Below are positions 31,807-49,913 of a stretch of 64,000 bases of DNA, piece after piece. The notes beneath the pieces were generated by a model. It saw nothing but the letters and a program-made list of their open reading frames with translations, had not been told where the DNA came from and made no database searches. The DNA comes from Pelagovum pacificum (lineage in GTDB: Bacteria; Pseudomonadota; Alphaproteobacteria; Rhodobacterales; Rhodobacteraceae), in NCBI RefSeq assembly GCF_016134045.1, contig NZ_CP065915.1, positions 3,228,501-3,292,500 on the forward strand, read 5' to 3'. Made by a program: the position numbers and the translations under genes. Numbering within the stretch: the stretch's first letter is position 1; each line of letters starts with the position of its first letter.

Positions 31807-32202
31807 TCAGAGGTGGCGCACCTCTGCCGGAGCAGCCCACCAATTGTCGTGCAGCCCGTCGCAATGCGTGACGGGAGCACTGGCAAGGTCCGTGGGGTCG
31901 ATGTCGTCGAATGCAGCGACGCTGATCGCCACATGATCCACCGGATTCCAGTCAGTCGCTGTGACCCTCGCGAAGGTCAGGACGCCGCATCTGGCGCATC
32001 GGCCCGGCGTGAGGGACCCGGACTTCGCGACGTTCGGAGACGCGATTTCCCTAAAGCGGTCCGGAAAAACGCTCAGGCTCCAGTAGCGGTTCTTGAAACA
32101 GTAGGTGCAGTTGCACTTGGTGGTGCCGGCAGAGAGGTCGACATCCGCTTCGAAGCGGACGTCGCCGCAATGGCAGCTTGCGTGGTAGGTGGTGTAGGGC
32201 AT
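31807..32202 (-). CDS. GFA-fold (glutathione-dependent formaldehyde-activating-like) protein
   Basis: Zinc-binding Mss4-like protein of 131 residues. Cysteine ligands are in ASCHCGDVRFE, KCNCTYCFKNRYW and PGRCARCGVL. Such proteins are often annotated as glutathione-dependent formaldehyde-activating enzymes, but the activity is doubtful for many, and no formaldehyde genes are nearby. Cytoplasmic. Confidence 0.85.
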   Translation of the reverse strand: MPYTTYHASCHCGDVRFEADVDLSAGTTKCNCTYCFKNRYWSLSVFPDRFREIASPNVAKSGSLTPGRCARCGVLTFARVTATDWNPVDHVAISVAAFDDIDPTDLASAPVTHCDGLHDNWWAAPAEVRHL

Positions 32203-32258
32203 GGGGTGATCCTCGGCTGATATGCCTGACGATACCCCTGCCCTGCTGCCAGTTTCCG

Positions 32259-32540
32259 TCAGGCGCCGAGCGTCTCGCGGATCTCGAACCCCGAGATGTT
32301 CTGCGGCTCCGTGTCGACGGCGATAACGTGCTCCACCTGGCTGGCGGCGGGGCCGCTGTAGAGGTGGCGCTTCATCTCGGCGAGCGCGGCTGCGCTGCCT
32401 TCGAAGTGGGCGACAACGCTGCCGTCGCCATGATTGCGAACCCAGCCGGACAGACCGGCCTTCTCCGCCTCGGATTTGGTCCAGGCGCGGTAGGATACCC
32501 CCTGCACGCGCCCGGTTACTCTTACGTCCATTGCATTCAT
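32259..32540 (-). CDS. acyP: Acylphosphatase
   Basis: Hydrolyses acyl phosphates. The 93-residue protein has the catalytic arginine in VTGRVQGVSYRAW and the catalytic asparagine in GLSGWVRNHGDGSV. The start at 32540 (MNAMDV) has GGAGGA about 7 bases upstream. Single gene between the GFA-like gene and rpoC. Confidence 0.93.
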   Translation of the reverse strand: MNAMDVRVTGRVQGVSYRAWTKSEAEKAGLSGWVRNHGDGSVVAHFEGSAAALAEMKRHLYSGPAASQVEHVIAVDTEPQNISGFEIRETLGA

Positions 32541-32633
32541 GTCAGCTTCCTCCCGAAGGACAACTTTCGTGATGCCTGCAAGGTTTCGGATACAGCAGAT
32601 CATCGGCTCGAAGGGTGTCGCAGGACATGAGAA

Positions 32634-32659
32634 GGGCGCGGAAGTTGCCTCCCGCGCCC
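32634..32659 (-). terminator. Terminator after rpoC
   Basis: Stem GGGCGCGG..AGG / CTTCCGCGCCC on the - strand with a short loop, followed by TTCTC. It begins about 30 bases after the rpoC stop and ends the rpoBC transcript before the acylphosphatase gene. The T run is weak. Confidence 0.6.
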
Positions 32660-32688
32660 CTCGATCTCTCAACCGGCAGAAGTCCGCT

Positions 32689-36936
<4,248 letters not shown>

Positions 36937-36981
36937 CAGGTCACCTTTCTAGGCATTTGCGAAGGGAGGGAAGAGAGGGGC

Positions 36982-37008
36982 GTAGGGTGCGCGCTCGAGG
37001 CGCACCCC
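36982..37008. repeat. Dispersed palindromic repeat, copy (rpoB-rpoC gap)
   Basis: GTAGGGTGCGC, then GCTCGAG, then GCGCACCCC. It lies between rpoB and rpoC, which are co-transcribed, so the hairpin would be inside the mRNA. Confidence 0.8.
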
Positions 37009-37023
37009 GCGCCGGGAGACCGA

Positions 37024-41184
<4,161 letters not shown>

Positions 41185-41324
41185 GTGGAGCGTCACCTTG
41201 TCTGTCTCTGCGAAGCACGTCACCGGTGGGCCACGGCGAGGCGCCTCTTACGAGAGGGGATGTCACGGGGTCCATACTGGCTGCCATCCCACCGGCAACC
41301 GCCCGACCCGGGTGACCTGCCCGA

Positions 41325-41350
41325 GGGAAGGCTTTCTCGAAAGCCTTCCC
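41325..41350 (-). promoter_or_regulatory. Intercistronic hairpin between rplL and rpoB
   Basis: Perfect stem GGGAAGGCTTT / AAAGCCTTCCC with a 4-base loop, in the 255-base rplL-rpoB gap, without a T run. In E. coli this gap holds a partial terminator and an RNase III site that lower rpoB relative to rplL. A similar role here is inferred from position and shape. Confidence 0.6.
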
Positions 41351-41439
41351 TGAGACAGGTTAGGCCGGGACCGGATTTCTCCGCTCCCAGCCCATGATTT
41401 CGTCGGCGACAGTGGGGTTCGTCGCCGTATCGGCAGGCC

Positions 41440-41817
41440 TTAGGCCAGCTCGACCTCGGCGCCAGCGGCTTCCAGCTTCGACTTGATGTCTTCGGCTTCG
41501 GCCTTGTCCACGCCTTCTTTGATCTTGCCGCCGGCTTCGACCAGGTCCTTGGCTTCTTTCAGGCCAAGACCGGTGATGCCGCGAACTTCCTTGATCACGT
41601 TGATCTTCTGAGCGCCGGCGTTCTTCAGAACGACGTCAAACTCGGTCTTTTCCTCTTCGGCAGCGCCAGCGTCGCCGCCAGCCGGGCCGGCCATCATGAC
41701 AGCGCCACCAGCGGCGGGCTCGATGCCGTATTCGTCCTTGAGGATGGTTTTCAGTTCCTGTGCCTCGAGAAGGGTCAGACCAACGATCTCTTCGGCGAGT
41801 TTTTTCAGATCAGCCAT
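41440..41817 (-). CDS. rplL: 50S ribosomal protein L7/L12 (bL12)
   Basis: Stalk protein of 125 residues. N-terminal dimerisation helices ([21 protein letters not shown]), an Ala/Gly-rich hinge, and the factor-binding C-terminal domain [39 protein letters not shown]. It follows rplJ by 74 bases. Confidence 0.98.
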   Translation of the reverse strand: MADLKKLAEEIVGLTLLEAQELKTILKDEYGIEPAAGGAVMMAGPAGGDAGAAEEEKTEFDVVLKNAGAQKINVIKEVRGITGLGLKEAKDLVEAGGKIKEGVDKAEAEDIKSKLEAAGAEVELA

Positions 41818-41891
41818 TTCGTGCTTTCCGTTCGATTATGTGTGTTCCAACGCGTGCGGGTTCAACCCCACGACGGTCTGTCGGGTATGCC

Positions 41892-42410
41892 TTATGCCGC
41901 CTCGGCCTTCTCTTCGATGGTCGAGAGGATGCTCGCGATGTTGCTTGCAGGCGCGCCGATCGCACCGGCGATGTTGCTCGCGGGGGCTCCGATGCAGCCG
42001 ACGATGGAAGCGATAAGCTCCTCGCGGGACGGCATTTCGGAAACCGCGGTCACACCGGCGGAATCAAGAGCGGTCTCACCCATCGAGCCGCCAAGGATCT
42101 GAAGCTTTTCATTTTCCTTGGCGTACTTCACGACCACCTTGGCAGCTGCCACGGGGTCTTCCGAATAGGAGAGCACGGTCATGCCCGTCAGGTAATCGGC
42201 GATGGACTCGCAGGGTTTACCTTCCAGGGCGATCTTGGCGAGCTTGTTCTTGGCAACGCGAACGGAGCCGCCGGCATCGCGCATGCGCGCCCGGAGGTCC
42301 TGCATTTCGGCAACCGTGAGACCTTCGTAGTGGGCAACCACCACGACGCCAGAGCTTTCGAAGATTTGGCCGAGCTCGTCGACCAGCTTTTCTTTCTGGG
42401 CTCTATCCAC
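41892..42410 (-). CDS. rplJ: 50S ribosomal protein L10 (uL10)
   Basis: Stalk base of 172 residues that carries L7/L12 dimers on its C-terminal helix. The start codon is GTG ([21 protein letters not shown]), with GGAG 8 bases upstream. The centre has [21 protein letters not shown], and the C-terminal part contains a duplicated segment ([23 protein letters not shown]). Confidence 0.98.
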   Translation of the reverse strand: MDRAQKEKLVDELGQIFESSGVVVVAHYEGLTVAEMQDLRARMRDAGGSVRVAKNKLAKIALEGKPCESIADYLTGMTVLSYSEDPVAAAKVVVKYAKENEKLQILGGSMGETALDSAGVTAVSEMPSREELIASIVGCIGAPASNIAGAIGAPASNIASILSTIEEKAEAA

Positions 42411-42645
42411 AGTTCACTCCAAGTTTGGAGGGGTGACCCTCCGGCTCATTTCAGCCGGGACGCGAGGCCCCGGCAGTCGGGTCCTTACGGGTCCGTCCAA
42501 TTTCGCCCCGGCACCATGGCGGTAACCGAAGAAATCTGGTCCTTTCCCGTCTCAGGCAGGACTTATGGCCTCCGGAATTCCTCGGGCCGCCCACCGTCTC
42601 GGACGAATCGCGAAATGGTTCCCACGCGGGTCACCACGTCGCAGG
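42411..42645 (-). promoter_or_regulatory. Long 5' leader of rplJL, probable L10-binding region
   Basis: About 235 transcribed bases without a gene lie between the rplJ promoter and the rplJ start. Near the start several small hairpins are visible (CCGGGGCC/..GTCCCGG, CGGCT/AGCCG, GGAGGG/CCCCTCC), the last one just before the ribosome-binding site. In many bacteria L10-L12 binds such a leader to repress rplJL. The match to the known structure was not tested. Confidence 0.4.
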
Positions 42646-42651
42646 AGGCTG

Positions 42652-42680
42652 CTCTTACACCCCGCCTGATGCTTTGCCAA
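42652..42680 (-). promoter_or_regulatory. Promoter for rplJL-rpoBC
   Basis: On the - strand TTGGCA (42675-42680), 17 bases, TAAGAG (42652-42657). It lies in the 436-base stretch between rplA and rplJ, downstream of the rplA terminator, so rplJ begins a new unit. The rest of that stretch (42681-42792) shows nothing else. Confidence 0.65.
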
Positions 42681-42792
42681 CCCGGCAGATGCGAATATTC
42701 TTGACAGCCGCGTGATTGGCTGAACTCCGCCCGGCCAATCGTCGGCATCACGACAAAATCCACGCGTGCATGGACGATTGTCCAGCCGCATG

Positions 42793-42820
42793 CAAAAGGG
42801 CGGCCCGACAGGACCGCCCT
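42793..42820 (-). terminator. Terminator after rplA
   Basis: On the - strand GGGCGGTCC and GGGCCGCCC pair across a short loop and are followed by TTTTGC. It starts about 25 bases after the rplA stop and separates rplKA from rplJL-rpoBC. Confidence 0.75.
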
Positions 42821-42846
42821 CCGCGAATTCAACGGTGTGCCGCGGC

Positions 42847-43554
42847 TCAGGCCGGGGCGTTGCCGGTGGCCGAGACGACGTCGATGGAGACGCCGGGACC
42901 CATGGTCGAGCTGATGGCGACCTTCTTCATGTAGGTGCCCTTGGCACCGGCCGGCTTCGCTTTCTGAACGGCGTCGACGAAGGCGAGGATGTTGGCCTCG
43001 ATCTTGTCGGCGTCGAAGGACGCTTTGCCGACACCAGCGTGCACGACGCCGGCTTTCTCGACCTTGAACTGCACTTCACCGCCCTTGGCGGCTTCGACGG
43101 CGTCCTTGACGTCCATCGTGACCGTGCCGACCTTCGGGTTCGGCATCAGGTTACGCGGGCCGAGGATTTTGCCGAGACGGCCGACGATCGGCATCATGTC
43201 CGGCGTTGCGATGCAACGGTCGAAGTTGATGTTGCCGCTCTGGACCTGTTCCATCAGGTCTTCGGCGCCGACGACATCGGCACCGGCAGCTTTCGCCTCG
43301 TCGGCCTTGTCGCCACGGGCGAAGACCGCGACGCGGACTTCCTTGCCGGTGCCGTTGGGCAGGCTGACCTTGCCGCGGACCATCTGGTCGGCGTGGCGCG
43401 GGTCGACGCCGAGGTTGACCGAGATCTCGATCGTCTCGTCGAACTTGGCCTTGGCATTGCCCTTCACCAGCGCGACGGCGTCGGTGACGGACAGGTTTTC
43501 CTTGCCCTCGAAGGCTTCGCGGGCGGTGCGGGTACGTTTACCGAGCTTTGCCAT
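42847..43554 (-). CDS. rplA: 50S ribosomal protein L1 (uL1)
   Basis: Protein of 235 residues; starts [15 protein letters not shown] and contains [44 protein letters not shown] and [18 protein letters not shown]. Its ATG overlaps the rplK stop (TAATG). L1 often represses its own operon; the leader before rplK is the place to look. Confidence 0.98.
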   Translation of the reverse strand: MAKLGKRTRTAREAFEGKENLSVTDAVALVKGNAKAKFDETIEISVNLGVDPRHADQMVRGKVSLPNGTGKEVRVAVFARGDKADEAKAAGADVVGAEDLMEQVQSGNINFDRCIATPDMMPIVGRLGKILGPRNLMPNPKVGTVTMDVKDAVEAAKGGEVQFKVEKAGVVHAGVGKASFDADKIEANILAFVDAVQKAKPAGAKGTYMKKVAISSTMGPGVSIDVVSATGNAPA

Positions 43555-43979
43555 TACTTCACCTCGATGCCCATGGAGCGGGCGGAGCCCAGGATGATCT
43601 GCATCGCGGACTCGACGTCGTTCGCGTTCAGATCCTTCATCTTCGCTTCGGCGATCTCTTTCACCTGGGCGACGGTTACCGAACCTGCGGTCGACTTGCC
43701 CGGGGTCTTGGAGCCCGACTTCAGCTTCGCGGCCTTCTTCAGGAAGTAGGACGCCGGCGGCGTCTTGATGTCCATCGTGAAGGACTTGTCCTGGTAGTAG
43801 GTGATCACGGTCGGGCACGGCGCGCCGGGCTCCATCTCCTGCGTGCGCGCGTTGAACGCCTTGCAGAATTCCATGATGTTGATGCCGCGCTGACCGAGCG
43901 CGGGGCCGACCGGCGGGGACGGGTTTGCCTGACCGGCAGGCACTTGCAGCTTCATGCTGCCGACGAGTTTCTTGGCCAT
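43554..43979 (-). CDS. rplK: 50S ribosomal protein L11 (uL11)
   Basis: Protein of 141 residues at the GTPase centre. Starts [23 protein letters not shown] and contains [19 protein letters not shown] and the thiostrepton-region end [14 protein letters not shown]. The start at 43979 has GGAGAGG upstream. Confidence 0.98.
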   Translation of the reverse strand: MAKKLVGSMKLQVPAGQANPSPPVGPALGQRGINIMEFCKAFNARTQEMEPGAPCPTVITYYQDKSFTMDIKTPPASYFLKKAAKLKSGSKTPGKSTAGSVTVAQVKEIAEAKMKDLNANDVESAMQIILGSARSMGIEVK

Positions 43980-44047
43980 GGGGCCTCTCCTTTCCATCGC
44001 ACCGGCGACGCGTCGTCCAGTGCAGTCTCGTGGCGTGGTCCGGTCTG

Positions 44048-44063
44048 GCCATCGCGATGGCCG
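44048..44063. repeat. Perfect 16-base palindrome in the rplK leader
   Basis: GGCCATCGCGATGGCC lies 70 bases upstream of rplK. It could be an operator or an RNA hairpin bound by L1, or chance in GC-rich DNA. Confidence 0.35.
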
Positions 44064-44114
44064 CGCCTCCCACGTGCATCGTCCGATTCCACGGAGTCGG
44101 GCGATGAAGCTCGC

Positions 44115-44142
44115 GCGCTATAGGATTTCCGCTTTCGGCGCA
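44115..44142 (-). promoter_or_regulatory. Possible promoter for rplKA
   Basis: On the - strand TTGCGC is followed after 15 bases by TATAGC, about 140 bases upstream of rplK. The spacing is short, so the assignment is weak, but the -10-like box is good and no better candidate is seen between the lipoprotein gene and rplK. Confidence 0.35.
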
Positions 44143-44170
44143 AGTGTTCAGGCGGGCTCCGGGACGTCTC

Positions 44171-44623
44171 CTACACCGGCGGATCGACCTGGTTGAGCGC
44201 GTAGATCAGCACCGTATCGTTCACCGCCCGCCCCGTGCCGCCGGCGTCCACCGCAAGCGCAGTCGTTGCGTAGGAGACGTGGCAACAGGGCAAACCGGTG
44301 CCCCCGACAATCGGCGGTGCCGCCGGAATGCGCCGCGCTTCGGCGGGCGGATCGTCGAGCAGGTCGAGCACCCGCGCATAACTGCCGCTCGCCAACTGCT
44401 TTTGCTCATCGACAACCGGGCTATCGTAGAAGGTGCCGTCGGCGTTCCCTTCCACCGTGCGGACCAGCATGTCGTCGGCGTAGAGCCGCGTGCATTGAGT
44501 GGGGTAGAGATTGTCGCCTGCCGTGCAGTGCGAGACGTAGGCCAGCCCCGGACGCTCGAGTTCTTGCGGCACGCAGGCGGCGACTAATGCGATCAGCAGA
44601 ATGAGAAACGCGCGATGCAACAT
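44171..44623 (-). CDS. Predicted lipoprotein of unknown function
   Basis: Protein of 150 residues starting [17 protein letters not shown], a lipoprotein signal with the modified cysteine at residue 17. The mature part has four further cysteines (SHCTAG, TQCTRL, LPCCHV). The frame is open 14 codons upstream, but the internal ATG gives the better signal peptide. It is inserted between nusG and rplK. I do not recognise the family. Confidence 0.75.
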   Translation of the reverse strand: MLHRAFLILLIALVAACVPQELERPGLAYVSHCTAGDNLYPTQCTRLYADDMLVRTVEGNADGTFYDSPVVDEQKQLASGSYARVLDLLDDPPAEARRIPAAPPIVGGTGLPCCHVSYATTALAVDAGGTGRAVNDTVLIYALNQVDPPV

Positions 44624-44689
44624 GCCGGGAGCATACCGCAATCGCGCGATCAGACCTAACGTCAACTTACCGCCAGGCGGCAGTCACGA

Positions 44690-45223
44690 TCAGCCCTGCT
44701 TGGAAACCTGCGTGAAGTCGAGCTCGACCGGGGTCGCACGACCGAAGATCGACACCGACACCTTGAGCTTCTGGTTGTCGTCGTCGACCTCTTCGACCAT
44801 GCCGTCGAAATCCTCGAACGGCCCATCGTTGACCTTCACCTTCTCGCCGATCTCGAAGTGGATCAGCGTGCGCGGCGCTTCCTCGCCTTCCGCGACGCGG
44901 CCGAGGATCGCCTGCACTTCTGCATCGCGCATCGGCATCGGGCGGCCTTGCGGACCAAGGAAGCCGGTCACGCGGTTGATCGAGTTCACGAGGTGATAGC
45001 CTTCGTCGGACATCTCCATGTGAACAAGGACGTAGCCCGGCATGAAGCGGCGCTCGGTCGAAACCTTCTTGCCCCGGCGCACCTCGATCACTTCCTCGGT
45101 TGGAACGAGAACCTCGTCGATCTGGTCCTCAAGTCCCTTTTCCGCGACGGACGTGCGGATCTGCTCGGCGATCTTCTTCTCGAAGTTCGAAAGAACGCTT
45201 ACCGAATACCAACGCTTCGCCAT
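44690..45223 (-). CDS. nusG: Transcription elongation factor NusG
   Basis: Protein of 177 residues. The NGN domain starts [21 protein letters not shown] and contains [20 protein letters not shown]; the C-terminal KOW domain reads [25 protein letters not shown] and [13 protein letters not shown]. Upstream the usual neighbour secE is displaced by a two-TM protein gene. Confidence 0.98.
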   Translation of the reverse strand: MAKRWYSVSVLSNFEKKIAEQIRTSVAEKGLEDQIDEVLVPTEEVIEVRRGKKVSTERRFMPGYVLVHMEMSDEGYHLVNSINRVTGFLGPQGRPMPMRDAEVQAILGRVAEGEEAPRTLIHFEIGEKVKVNDGPFEDFDGMVEEVDDDNQKLKVSVSIFGRATPVELDFTQVSKQG

Positions 45224-45374
45224 GCTGTCTCGACACCTTCAGGTCTTGAATCCGACTCCCGAAAATTAAAGCGGCGCGCAACTCGATTCGCCGCGCGCCA
45301 TTTCCGGGAAATGCGGTGCCTTTATACGGACCGTTTCGGGGTTGCAAGCCTCGGGCCTTGGCAGCGCCCGGCGG

Positions 45375-46184
45375 TCAGACCTGCGGAGGCGGCGCAGAGA
45401 CGATCTGTTTGCGCGCGCGGATCCGGTCGATCGGACTGCCGGGTAAGACGGAATCGCCGGCGGGCGACGTTGCCTGTATCGGTTCCGCCACCTGGGTCCG
45501 TCGCTTCACAAGCGATACGTCCAGCCGGTTGCGGGCGACCTGCCGGAACGCCAATTTGCCGCCGCCCAGAATGCAAAGCAGCGCGGCGACGCCGAACATG
45601 TATGGCATCCATCCCACGTTCGCGGCCGCCATGGCACGAAGCCCGGCCTCGCGTCCGTCGAGGAATGGTGCGAAACGGAAACCGTCCGGTGCAAGCCCGT
45701 GACCCTTGCCGACCAGATAGACCGCTTCCGGACCGCCCTGCGGCAGAGCACCGTCAATCATGCCATGCAGTTCGATGACCGGGCCAACGGCGCCGTAGCT
45801 CACCACTCGATCCATCAGCCATGCGGCGGCCTTGTCTCGCTCGCTCCAAGGCACGGTGAGCAGACCACTGACGGCAGGTGGCGTCCGGGTCGCGTCCTCG
45901 TCGATCAGCACCCAGAGCGCCGCCCGGTCGCCGCGCTCATCCACCAGATTGCCGGACAGGCCGAGGTCGAGCTGCGCAGTCAGGACGGTCTCCGCCGGCT
46001 GATCACCGGCCGGCGCGAGGGAGGAGATCGCCACGGCTGCCGGAACCGGCGTCTCCAGCACCTCGTCGACGCTTCCGGGCAGGACGCGGGTCAGCTGGGC
46101 ACCGCCCACAAGAAGCGCGGCCAACAGGAAGTACGACCACCACGGCAGGCGCAACACGAGAAGGAAAGGGTTCACGACGGTCAC
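45375..46184 (-). CDS. Two-transmembrane protein of unknown function
   Basis: Protein of 269 residues (GTG start) with a hydrophobic segment at about 14-32 (WWSYFLLAALLVGGAQL) and a second at about 195-213 (MPYMFGVAALLCILGGGKLAF). The 160-residue part between them should be periplasmic. The C-terminal 55 residues are basic and cytoplasmic. It lies between secE and nusG, which are normally adjacent. No family recognised. Confidence 0.7.
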   Translation of the reverse strand: MTVVNPFLLVLRLPWWSYFLLAALLVGGAQLTRVLPGSVDEVLETPVPAAVAISSLAPAGDQPAETVLTAQLDLGLSGNLVDERGDRAALWVLIDEDATRTPPAVSGLLTVPWSERDKAAAWLMDRVVSYGAVGPVIELHGMIDGALPQGGPEAVYLVGKGHGLAPDGFRFAPFLDGREAGLRAMAAANVGWMPYMFGVAALLCILGGGKLAFRQVARNRLDVSLVKRRTQVAEPIQATSPAGDSVLPGSPIDRIRARKQIVSAPPPQV

Positions 46185-46276
46185 TCGCGGCAGGTTTCAC
46201 ACCCGGCAAATGAACCACGCGAAAGAGGACGATAAATGGACGCGAACCGAACTATTTTCGGTTCATGCAGGTCGGC

Positions 46277-46477
46277 TCAGGAGCCGAACATCGTCAGCAC
46301 ACCAGTCAGACCGGTGCGGATCAGCAGATCGACGAGGAAGAAGAACACGGCCGCGAAAGTCGCCAGCAGGAAAACCATGATGGTCGTCAACGTCACCTCG
46401 CGACGGGTCGGCCAGGTGACCTTGCCAACTTCCGTGCGGACTTCGGAGATGAACTTGACTGGATTGGTGCGGGCCAT
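46277..46477 (-). CDS. secE: Preprotein translocase subunit SecE
   Basis: Single-spanning SecE of 66 residues: cytoplasmic PVKFISEVRTEVGKVTWPTRREV, then a membrane helix TTIMVFLLATFAAVFFFLVDLLI. AAGGAAG precedes the ATG. It lies 1 kb downstream of tRNA-Trp. Confidence 0.97.
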   Translation of the reverse strand: MARTNPVKFISEVRTEVGKVTWPTRREVTLTTIMVFLLATFAAVFFFLVDLLIRTGLTGVLTMFGS

Positions 46478-46531
46478 TCGGGGCTTCCTTGTCGACGTCA
46501 GCGGGTCAGATACGCGGTTCCCGGCCCCGTT

Positions 46532-47419
46532 TCAACCCGCATCGGGCTCAAGCTGCCGGACACCGGGCAGCGCCCGCATCGCAGCGACCTCCTGCTCGTA
46601 GAATTCGGCGGACAGGGCGAGCGTCTCGTCGTCGATCGGCCGGAAACGCTCATGCCCGTCACTGACGAGGTATTGCGCACGCGCGGCCTTCGCGGCGAGC
46701 GCCCGTTCCGGACCCGACGGCGCGCGCAGGGCTGCCTCGACCGCTTTCTTCGACAGGCCGACGTGAGACGCTTGGTGCGACAGCCAGGCCGGATCGGCCA
46801 CCCGGCCGGACGCCATGCGGTTGATGACCTTCGACCCCACCGCTGGATAATCCTCGAGCTTCCAGAACCGCAGGCTCGCGACGCCCTCGACATTCGCGAT
46901 CGCCGCGGCAAGGTCGGCCCAGCGGATCTTGTCGATCGACATCCGCGCCATGAAATCCGCGAAATCCCCACCGTATCCGCCGAGCAGCGACTGGGAATAG
47001 GCCGACAAGACGTAGGAGGCCGGATCGCGGATCGAGAGGAACAGCACGGGCTTCACCGGCGCCACTGCCCGCACCACGGCCGAGATGCGCCGCGCCGCAT
47101 GAGGATAGAGCGCGCCGAGGAACTGCCCGCTGGGCGTAATCAACTGCCCGAGCACATTCTCTTCGCTAATGATGAGTGTCTTGCGCCCCTTCGCCGCGGC
47201 GGGGAGCAACTCCGGCGTCCAGTTGTCCCGCTTGCCGCCCTTGAAGGCGATTCCCAGCATCTCGGCGAGGCCGGGCGCGGGACGCAGATCGGGCGGCGTG
47301 TAGATCGTGCAGCCCGCCTCTTCGAGCGTGGCCTGTCCGGCGCGAAGGCCCTGCTGGAAGTGAGTCGTGCCGGTCTTGTGGGCACCGACATGCAGGATCA
47401 GGCGTTCAGGAAGGTTCAC
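46532..47419 (-). CDS. Sulfotransferase-like P-loop protein
   Basis: Protein of 295 residues (GTG start). The N-terminus ERLILHVGAHKTGTTHFQQGL is the 5'-phosphosulfate-binding loop typical of roseobacter sulfotransferase-like proteins, and PVLFLSIRDPASYVLSAYSQ matches the 3'-phosphate-binding block. It may sulfate a surface sugar, but no partner is nearby. It lies between tRNA-Trp and secE. Confidence 0.7.
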   Translation of the reverse strand: MNLPERLILHVGAHKTGTTHFQQGLRAGQATLEEAGCTIYTPPDLRPAPGLAEMLGIAFKGGKRDNWTPELLPAAAKGRKTLIISEENVLGQLITPSGQFLGALYPHAARRISAVVRAVAPVKPVLFLSIRDPASYVLSAYSQSLLGGYGGDFADFMARMSIDKIRWADLAAAIANVEGVASLRFWKLEDYPAVGSKVINRMASGRVADPAWLSHQASHVGLSKKAVEAALRAPSGPERALAAKAARAQYLVSDGHERFRPIDDETLALSAEFYEQEVAAMRALPGVRQLEPDAG

Positions 47420-47464
47420 GAGGGGACGACGCTCACGGTTCGGACTTGCTCCACCGGGCGGCCT

Positions 47465-47540
47465 TGGCAGGGGCAGAGGGACTCGAACCCACGACCCTCG
47501 GTTTTGGAGACCGATGCTCTACCAACTGAGCTATACCCCT
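47465..47540 (-). tRNA. trnW: tRNA-Trp (anticodon CCA)
   Basis: 76 bases on the - strand, AGGGGTATAGCTC at the 5' end, an anticodon loop CTCCAAA with anticodon CCA, a T loop TTCGAGT and an encoded 3' CCA. The acceptor stem AGGGG/CCCCT is intact; the T stem has one apparent T-T mismatch. It stands at the head of the secE-nusG cluster, a common bacterial arrangement. Confidence 0.97.
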
Positions 47541-47553
47541 AAGGCCGGTGTGC

Positions 47554-47582
47554 CGGATAGCGCCTTACCGCGTCCCGTGCAA
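47554..47582 (-). promoter_or_regulatory. Promoter for tRNA-Trp
   Basis: On the - strand TTGCAC (47577-47582), 17 bases, TATCCG (47554-47559), ending 13 bases before the tRNA 5' end. Distance and spacing fit well. Confidence 0.7.
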
Positions 47583-47648
47583 TAGCAGCCTTGCCCTTGT
47601 CTGCGGAATGCGGTTGGCAGGTGGCCTCTGAACCGGAGAAATGGCGAC

Positions 47649-48329
47649 GTGACGTTTCGGAAAGAGCTCAAACCCGTTAACCTGCTCGCCCGGCTGCTGG
47701 GCGGCGCCGTGGCGCTCTGGGGGCGGTTCTGCCTCGCGACCAGCCGCTGGACGGCCGAGGGCGAGGCGGAGCTGCAAGGCGTCCTGGCCGAGGGCCCGGC
47801 GATCGTCGTGATGTGGCATTCACGCATCCTGCTCGGTCCCGCCTTCCTGATGCGGCAGGGCGCGCCGTTCATCGCAATCCGTGACCCCTCCCCTGCCGGG
47901 CGACTCGGCGGGGCCGTACAGGCGTCGTTCGGGATGGAGCCGGTGCCGATGAGCACTCGCCGCCCGAGCCGCGCGGCGACACGGACCGTGATCCAGGGCG
48001 TCCGATCGGGCAAGAGCCTTGGCATCGCCACGGATGGCCCGGAAGGACCGGCGCACCAGTCGAAGAGCGCTGCGATCGACTGGGCTCGCGCGTCGGGCGC
48101 AACCATCGTGCTGTTCGCCTTTTCGACCCGGCGGCAGGTGAGGCTCGGGACGTGGGACCGGATGCTGCTCCCCCTGCCCTTCACGCGTGGCGTCTACGGC
48201 TTCCGCACGTGGCGGCAGGAGATCACCCGTCAGTCCGACCGCGAGGTGTTGCTGGCCGAGCTGGATGCGGCGATCACCGCCCACCAGCATGAGATCGACG
48301 TGAAGGCCGGGGTGCCGGCCGGTCCGTAG
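47649..48329 (+). CDS. Lysophospholipid acyltransferase-like protein (DUF374)
   Basis: Protein of 226 residues (GTG start). It has the acyltransferase-like block AIVVMWHSRILLGPAFL, then STRRPSRAATRTVIQGVRSGKSLGIATDGPEGPAHQSKS, where the DGPxGP motif is the DUF374 signature. Such proteins probably acylate a lipid A or related lipid at the inner membrane. Divergent from tRNA-Trp with 108 bases between. Confidence 0.85.
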   Translation: MTFRKELKPVNLLARLLGGAVALWGRFCLATSRWTAEGEAELQGVLAEGPAIVVMWHSRILLGPAFLMRQGAPFIAIRDPSPAGRLGGAVQASFGMEPVPMSTRRPSRAATRTVIQGVRSGKSLGIATDGPEGPAHQSKSAAIDWARASGATIVLFAFSTRRQVRLGTWDRMLLPLPFTRGVYGFRTWRQEITRQSDREVLLAELDAAITAHQHEIDVKAGVPAGP

Positions 48330-48359
48330 GCTGCGTGGTTGATGTGTATCGGGCCTGCC

Positions 48360-48393
48360 CCCTCACCCAACCCTCTCCCCCTCGGGGAGAGGG
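48360..48393. repeat. CCCTCACCC-type repeat with hairpin
   Basis: CCTCACCCAACCCTCTCCCC is followed by CTC and the complement GGGGAGAGGG. Similar CCCTCACCC...GGGGAGAGGG elements are widespread in proteobacterial genomes. It lies 30 bases after the acyltransferase stop and may also end its transcript. Confidence 0.6.
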
Positions 48394-48425
48394 CTCTTGC
48401 GGCGCGCGGAATTGATAGGTTCCGC

Positions 48426-48451
48426 GTAGGGTGCGCGCTCGATGCGCACCC
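48426..48451. repeat. Dispersed palindromic repeat, copy (upstream of tufB end)
   Basis: GTAGGGTGCGC, then GCTCGAT, then GCGCACCC. It lies in the 272-base gap between the DUF374 gene and tufB, on the far side of the tufB terminator. Confidence 0.8.
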
Positions 48452-48519
48452 GGAACCAACCGCTCTCAACTTCTTTCAGAAAACCAAGGCCGCGCGCCCA
48501 ACCAATGCCATCCACCCAC

Positions 48520-48553
48520 AAAGGAAAGGGCGGCACCCTCGCGGGTACCGCCC
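48520..48553 (-). terminator. Terminator after tufB
   Basis: On the - strand an 11-bp stem GGGCGGTACCC / GGGTGCCGCCC (one G-T pair) with a GCGA loop is followed by TTTCCTTT, about 50 bases after the tufB stop. Confidence 0.8.
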
Positions 48554-48601
48554 CATCAATTTCCCTGAACCCCGGACGCTTGTTGCGCCCGGCGCCCGCT
48601 C

Positions 48602-49777
<1,176 letters not shown>

Positions 49778-49840
49778 CGCCGTCTCGCTCTACTTGATCA
49801 GGGGAGCAGGCACAGAGCCTGCCGACTTACATCGCCGCGC

Positions 49841-49869
49841 GAAATAAGTGGAAATCGGGGCGTATTCAA
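49841..49869 (-). promoter_or_regulatory. Promoter for tufB
   Basis: On the - strand TTGAAT (49864-49869), 17 bases, TATTTC (49841-49846), about 65 bases upstream of the tufB start, in the 136-base gap after parC. Confidence 0.65.
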
Positions 49870-49913
49870 GGGCAGATCTGACCGCGCCGGTACAAGTCTC
49901 CGCGGGGGCGTCC

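Noticed and set aside
43555..44079. Upstream extension of rplA into rplK
   Set aside because: L1 starts at MAKLGKR with an ATG that overlaps the rplK stop; the extension is rplK read out of frame.
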